Below, one piece after another: positions 60,383 through 64,000 of a stretch of 64,000 nucleotides of DNA. The notes beneath the pieces are model-generated. The model ran no database searches. It saw only the letters and a program-made list of their open reading frames with translations, and was not told where the DNA came from. Where the stretch lies: contig NZ_VMNX01000003.1 in assembly GCF_009377235.1 (NCBI RefSeq), positions 62,001 through 126,000 of the forward strand. Reading direction: 5' to 3'. The DNA is from Streptomyces acidicola. GTDB taxonomy: Bacteria; Actinomycetota; Actinomycetes; Streptomycetales; Streptomycetaceae. Each line of letters opens with the position of its first letter. The stretch's first letter is position 1. The position numbers were made by a program, and so were the translations under genes.

Positions 60383-61888
60383 ATGCGCAATGACGGACTG
60401 GGATCGTGGCCCGCGCGCCGGGCCCGCAAGACACCGCACCGCACCGCCCTGATCCATGGCGACGCCGCGCTCACGTACGCGGACCTGTACGAGCGCACCA
60501 CGCGCCTCGCCCACGCCCTGCGCGGCACGGGGGTCCGCCGGGGTGACCGGATCGCCTATCTGGGGCCCAACCACCCCTCGTACCTGGAGACGCTGTTCGC
60601 GGCCGGTACGCTCGGCGCGGTCTTCGTCCCGCTCAACCCCCGTCTCGCCGGGCCCGAGATCGCCCACCAGCTCGCCGACTCCGGCGCCAAGGCCCTCGTC
60701 CACCGGCCCTCGCACGCGGGGCTCGTCGCGGGCCTGCCCGGCGACACCGGCGTCCGGACGTACATCGAGGTCGGCGCCGAGTACGAGGCGCTGCTCGCCG
60801 GGGCCGAGAACGAGCCGATCGACCAGCCCGTCACGCACGACGACACCTGCCTCATCATGTATACCTCGGGCACGACGGGCCGCCCCAAGGGCGCGATGCT
60901 CACCCACGGCAATCTGACCTGGAACGCGTTCAACGTCCTGATCGACCACGACCTGGTCGCCGACGAACGCGCCCTGGTCTCCGCCCCCCTGTTCCACACG
61001 GCCGGGCTGAACATGCTCACCCTGCCCGTGCTGCTCAAGGGCGGCACCTGCGTCCTCGTCGAGACGTTCGACCCGGCGGGCACCTTCGACCTGATCGAAC
61101 AGCACCGGATCACCTTCATGTTCGGGGTGCCCACGATGTTCGACCAGATGGCCCGGCACGAGCGCTGGGCCCGCGCGGACCTGTCCAGCCTGCGCATCCT
61201 GACCTGCGGCGGCGCATCGGTCCCCACCCCGCTCATCGCCCGGTACCAGGAACGCGGACTCACCTTCCTCCAGGGCTACGGCATGACCGAGGCCGCGCCC
61301 GGTGTGCTCTTCCTGGACGCCGAACACGCCGTCAGCAAGGCGGGCTCGGCGGGTGTTCCGCACTTCTTCAGCGACGTACGGGTCGTACGGCCCGACATGA
61401 CGCCCGTCGGTATCGGCGAGACCGGTGAGGTCGTCGTCCGCGGCCCGCACGTCATGCCCGGCTACTGGGGGCTCCCCGAGGAGACGGCCGCCGCCTTCAC
61501 GGACGGCTGGTTCCGCAGCGGGGACGTGGCCCGGACCGACGAGGACGGTTACGTCCGGATCGTCGACCGCATCAAGGACATGATCATCTCCGGGGGCGAG
61601 AACATCTACCCCGCCGAGATCGAGGACCGCATCCTCGCCCACCCCGACGTCGCCGAGTGCGCCGTCATCGGCGTGCCCGACGAGAGGTGGGGCGAGGTGC
61701 CGCGCGCGGTCGTGGTCCCCCGCGATGGCGCCACGGTGAACCCCGACGAGGTGCTCGCCTCGCTGGCCGGGCGCCTCGCCAGGTACAAGATTCCGAAGTC
61801 GGTGGTGCTGACGGACGAACTGCCCCGCACCGCCTCCGGAAAGCTCCTCAGGGCCTGGGTGCGCGAGCGCTACGGCACGGATTCCTGA
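60383..61888 (+). CDS. Acyl-CoA ligase (AMP-forming), fatty-acid type
   Basis: This 501-residue ANL-family enzyme has the adenylation motifs LIMYTSGTTGRPKGAMLTHGN (P-loop), GYGMTEAAPG, and GWFRSGDVARTDEDGYVRIVDRIKDMIISGGENIYPAEIE, and ends with RTASGKLLR (catalytic Lys). It activates a carboxylic acid as acyl-AMP, then forms an acyl-CoA. The length and spacing match medium- or long-chain fatty-acid-CoA ligases. It is divergent from MarR, which may repress it in response to acyl-CoA or an aromatic acid. Confidence 0.93.
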   Translation: MRNDGLGSWPARRARKTPHRTALIHGDAALTYADLYERTTRLAHALRGTGVRRGDRIAYLGPNHPSYLETLFAAGTLGAVFVPLNPRLAGPEIAHQLADSGAKALVHRPSHAGLVAGLPGDTGVRTYIEVGAEYEALLAGAENEPIDQPVTHDDTCLIMYTSGTTGRPKGAMLTHGNLTWNAFNVLIDHDLVADERALVSAPLFHTAGLNMLTLPVLLKGGTCVLVETFDPAGTFDLIEQHRITFMFGVPTMFDQMARHERWARADLSSLRILTCGGASVPTPLIARYQERGLTFLQGYGMTEAAPGVLFLDAEHAVSKAGSAGVPHFFSDVRVVRPDMTPVGIGETGEVVVRGPHVMPGYWGLPEETAAAFTDGWFRSGDVARTDEDGYVRIVDRIKDMIISGGENIYPAEIEDRILAHPDVAECAVIGVPDERWGEVPRAVVVPRDGATVNPDEVLASLAGRLARYKIPKSVVLTDELPRTASGKLLRAWVRERYGTDS

Positions 61889-61932
61889 GCAAGGAACGCC
61901 ATCAGCACCCGCGCCCCTTTGCGGGCACGCCC

Positions 61933-63597
61933 TCAGGCGCCCACCACGTCCACGAAGACCGGGTTCGAGTAGAACCAGGTGTCCGCCCACGGGTCGCCGT
62001 TGCCCGGCTCGTGCGGGATCGGGCCGTGGGGGTCGATCGTGGCGCCCAGGTAGCCCGCCCCGTTGCGGTTGCCATCGCTGCCGCGCAGGCGGACGTAGAA
62101 GGACTCGTCCCCGGCGGTCAGAGGGATACGGAGGGTGTACGTCCCCTTCCGGCCGGAGACGTCCTCCGTCCGGACCACCTTGGTGTCGGGAGCCTTCCAG
62201 GCGTCCCGATCGGTCACCGGACCGCGCACCGCGCCCCGGATCACGTCCACGTGGGCCGGCTCCGGCAGGATTCCCTGCGAGTTGGGGCGTGAAGCGGTCG
62301 TCACCGTCACGTTCAGCGTGATCCTCTCGCCCTTGCGGACGCGCAGCCGCCCGCCGAGCGTGACGCCCCGGCCCGCGTCGCGGTCCCGCTTCAGCCGGAC
62401 ATCGAGTCCGTCGAGCAGATGGCCGTGGTCGAGCCACACCCGGCCCGCGCGCAGGCCCGCCATCACCGCGCGGTAGCCGTAGCGGGTGACGCCCACATGG
62501 GTGCGGCTGAACTGGCCGGGCCAGAAGTCGCTGCCCGGCTGCGGGCTGTCCGTGTTCACCGGGTCGGGCAGCCGGCCGGTGTTGTCGAAGTTCTGTCCCG
62601 GGAGCCAGTCACCGTTCTTCCAGGTGTCGAACACGACGCGGTGGGCGTCCGAGTTGGTGGTGATGGAGAACAGCCTGCCCTCGGCGAGCAGGGAGTCCCA
62701 GAGGCCGCCCACGGTCGCCGTCGCCCAGTCGAAGCCGCCGTACGTCAGGTACGCCCCCGCCGGGTAGCCGGGCCAGGACTGCGCGGACGGCTTGTTCTCG
62801 TACTCGCCGCGGATCGATGTCGAGCCCCGCCCGGGGAGCGCCGCGCCCTGGGCGCCGGGCGCACCCTCCATGCCGATCATGATCTCGGGAGCCGCGTCAC
62901 GCCAGTTGCGCATCTCGTGCGGGGAGTCGATGCCCAGGCGCAGGGGGTGGTTGGCGAGGACCAGAACGTCGTCGACGTAGCCCGTGCGGCGCTGCTCGGC
63001 CAACCACTGGATGGCCTTCACGGCGTGCGCCTCGTTGCGCGCGGTGTCGGCGTCGGCGGGGCCGCCCTTGTCGTAGGCCAGCAGCTTGCCGTCGTACTCG
63101 CGCTCGAACCGCGTGAGCAGGTCGACCTCGTGCGGGCCGGGCGACGAGAAGACCGTGCAGTGCTCGGCGGCCGGGATGTACCACTCCAGGCCCTGGAAGA
63201 TCAGCTGACGCGGGTTCTCCGCCCGTGCCCTGAGGATCTCCTGGTGCTCCAGCGAGGCTCCGTACTGGGCGTGCCCGACGTTCGAGTGCTCGGTGAACAC
63301 CATCCAGTCGAGGCCGTACTTGGCGCCCGCGGCGGCCAGCTGGGAGAACGTGTACTTCGCGTCGTGGCTGTAGACGGTGTGGACGTGGTGGTCGCCGACG
63401 AGGTAGGCCAGGCGGGGGTCGTCACCGCCGAGGCGCTGCCCCGCGGCGGCCGCGGGCACGGCCGCGGAGCCGAGGGTGAAGGCGGCGCCGAACAGGCCCG
63501 CGCGGCGCAGGAGCCCCCGTCGGGAGACGCCCTGCGCGTCGAGGTCGGCGGGGGAGACGGACGGATCGGCCCAGACGGGCAGCTGCTGCTCGGACAT
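61933..63597 (-). CDS. Tat-exported PHP-domain metallohydrolase (CehA/McbA-like)
   Basis: This 554-residue protein has a twin-arginine signal SRRGLLRRAGLFGAAFTLGSAAVPAAAA. A PHP-type metal site follows: VGDHHVHTVYSHD, FTEHSNVGHAQYG, GLEWYIPAAEHCTVF, ANHPLRLGI and TNSDAHR. The C-terminal 130 residues form a beta-rich module. It probably acts as an extracellular phosphoesterase or hydrolase on an unknown substrate. It is the downstream partner of the gene that enters from the window's right edge (33-bp gap), so the two are likely cotranscribed. Confidence 0.85.
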   Translation of the reverse strand: MSEQQLPVWADPSVSPADLDAQGVSRRGLLRRAGLFGAAFTLGSAAVPAAAAGQRLGGDDPRLAYLVGDHHVHTVYSHDAKYTFSQLAAAGAKYGLDWMVFTEHSNVGHAQYGASLEHQEILRARAENPRQLIFQGLEWYIPAAEHCTVFSSPGPHEVDLLTRFEREYDGKLLAYDKGGPADADTARNEAHAVKAIQWLAEQRRTGYVDDVLVLANHPLRLGIDSPHEMRNWRDAAPEIMIGMEGAPGAQGAALPGRGSTSIRGEYENKPSAQSWPGYPAGAYLTYGGFDWATATVGGLWDSLLAEGRLFSITTNSDAHRVVFDTWKNGDWLPGQNFDNTGRLPDPVNTDSPQPGSDFWPGQFSRTHVGVTRYGYRAVMAGLRAGRVWLDHGHLLDGLDVRLKRDRDAGRGVTLGGRLRVRKGERITLNVTVTTASRPNSQGILPEPAHVDVIRGAVRGPVTDRDAWKAPDTKVVRTEDVSGRKGTYTLRIPLTAGDESFYVRLRGSDGNRNGAGYLGATIDPHGPIPHEPGNGDPWADTWFYSNPVFVDVVGA

Positions 63598-63630
63598 GGC
63601 GTGCGGGTCCTCTGTGTCCTCAGTGGGTTC

Positions 63631-64000
63631 TCAGTGGTTCATGAACGACGTGACGGGCAGGGCTCGTTCGACGATCCGGACGTCGCCGAGCCGTCCGTGG
63701 AGGATCTGGTCGATCCGGCCGGCGTACTCGTAGCCGCCCAGCAGCCACGGCAGCCCGACCGAGGTGATGCCGATCGCGGGGGCCTTGGGATTGCGGACCA
63801 CCGGGCAGCCCTCGACGTACAGCGTCGTGTGTGCGCCGTCGTTGACGACCGCGAGGTGCCACCAGGTCTCCAGCGGTGTCTCCTGGCCCCAGTTGGTGGC
63901 GATGCCCTGCTGGTTGAGCGGGCGCATCGCCCACTGCGGCTCGCGGTCGTTGGACAGGGACAGCGTGGCGAGCGGCTCGTCGGGGTCGTCGGCGGTCTTG
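63631..64000 (-). CDS. LamG/concanavalin-like domain protein, 3' end only
   Basis: The C-terminal 122 residues are present, and the gene continues past the window. The visible part (PLETWWHLAVVNDGAHTTLYVEGCPVVRNPKAPAIG, LPWLLGGYEYAGRIDQILHGRLGDVRIVERALP) is a typical LamG-like beta-sandwich with W-H-L-A-V and the closing G-D-V-R-I-x-x-R-A-L motif. Such a domain often ends a secreted hydrolase, for example a metallophosphoesterase, but the rest of the protein is not visible. Confidence 0.75.
   Translation of the reverse strand, partial: KTADDPDEPLATLSLSNDREPQWAMRPLNQQGIATNWGQETPLETWWHLAVVNDGAHTTLYVEGCPVVRNPKAPAIGITSVGLPWLLGGYEYAGRIDQILHGRLGDVRIVERALPVTSFMNH

Overview
The window is high-GC actinobacterial DNA, almost certainly Streptomyces. 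The base composition, strong third-position GC, GTG/TTG starts, twin-arginine signal peptides, F420-type and MHS-family proteins and many one-component regulators all fit. I see no rRNA, tRNA or CRISPR array. The mix of regulators, secreted enzymes, insertion-sequence debris and a restriction enzyme suggests an accessory part of the chromosome.

Layout. 0.2-5.5 kb: a very large sensor (PAS-GAF-kinase-receiver-GAF-SpoIIE phosphatase), then a LigD-type DNA ligase and 3'-phosphoesterase encoded as two genes. 5.8-11.4 kb: a PASTA-like membrane protein, a decayed Eco57I-class methylase, a 131-aa unknown protein and a complete single-chain type IIG/ISP restriction-modification enzyme. 11.7-20.1 kb: after a TauE permease comes a compact set (CDP-alcohol phosphatidyltransferase, BchC-like dehydrogenase, 6-pyruvoyltetrahydropterin-synthase-like protein, GT4 glycosyltransferase, methyltransferase, flippase-like membrane protein, creatininase-family hydrolase, GTP cyclohydrolase II). 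The cyclohydrolase has Met where RibA has its catalytic Tyr, which points to a pathway from GTP through a formylaminopyrimidine rather than to riboflavin. 20.3-23.7 kb: a saccharopine/lysine operon whose first gene, a FAD oxidase, is cut by an in-frame stop. 24.3-25.8 kb: a TnpB-only insertion sequence with a divergent ribbon-helix-helix gene. 25.9-30.8 kb: a serine hydrolase, a TetR/MFS pair with palindromic operators facing a PPOX oxidoreductase, and a secreted protein.

31.1-36.7 kb is a quinate/shikimate catabolic locus: MHS transporter, TetR regulator, shikimate-dehydrogenase-like enzyme and QuiC-type dehydroshikimate dehydratase. Two matching 25-bp operator-like sites lie before the transporter and before the dehydrogenase. 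36.7-44.4 kb: a bactofilin/pentapeptide-like membrane protein, a MITE-like element with perfect 23-bp ends, a ThDP enzyme, a nitroreductase-like protein and a catalase-like/animal-haem-peroxidase fusion that may make oxylipins. 44.7-50.4 kb is a pentose phosphate operon (tkt, zwf, opcA, gnd) with no transaldolase or glucose-6-phosphate isomerase gene inside it. 50.5-64 kb: AraC and LysR regulators, a secreted GH16 glucanase with a LacI-type palindrome upstream, a DUF4232 lipoprotein, a LysE exporter, a Tat-exported sulfatase, IclR and MarR regulators, an acyl-CoA ligase, a Tat-exported PHP-domain protein and the 3' end of a LamG-like gene that runs off the window.

The strongest lead for an undescribed system is the 12.4-20.1 kb set. 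It joins a formylaminopyrimidine-type cyclohydrolase to a creatininase-family hydrolase, a pterin-synthase fold lacking its usual catalytic and zinc residues, and glycosylation, methylation and membrane functions.
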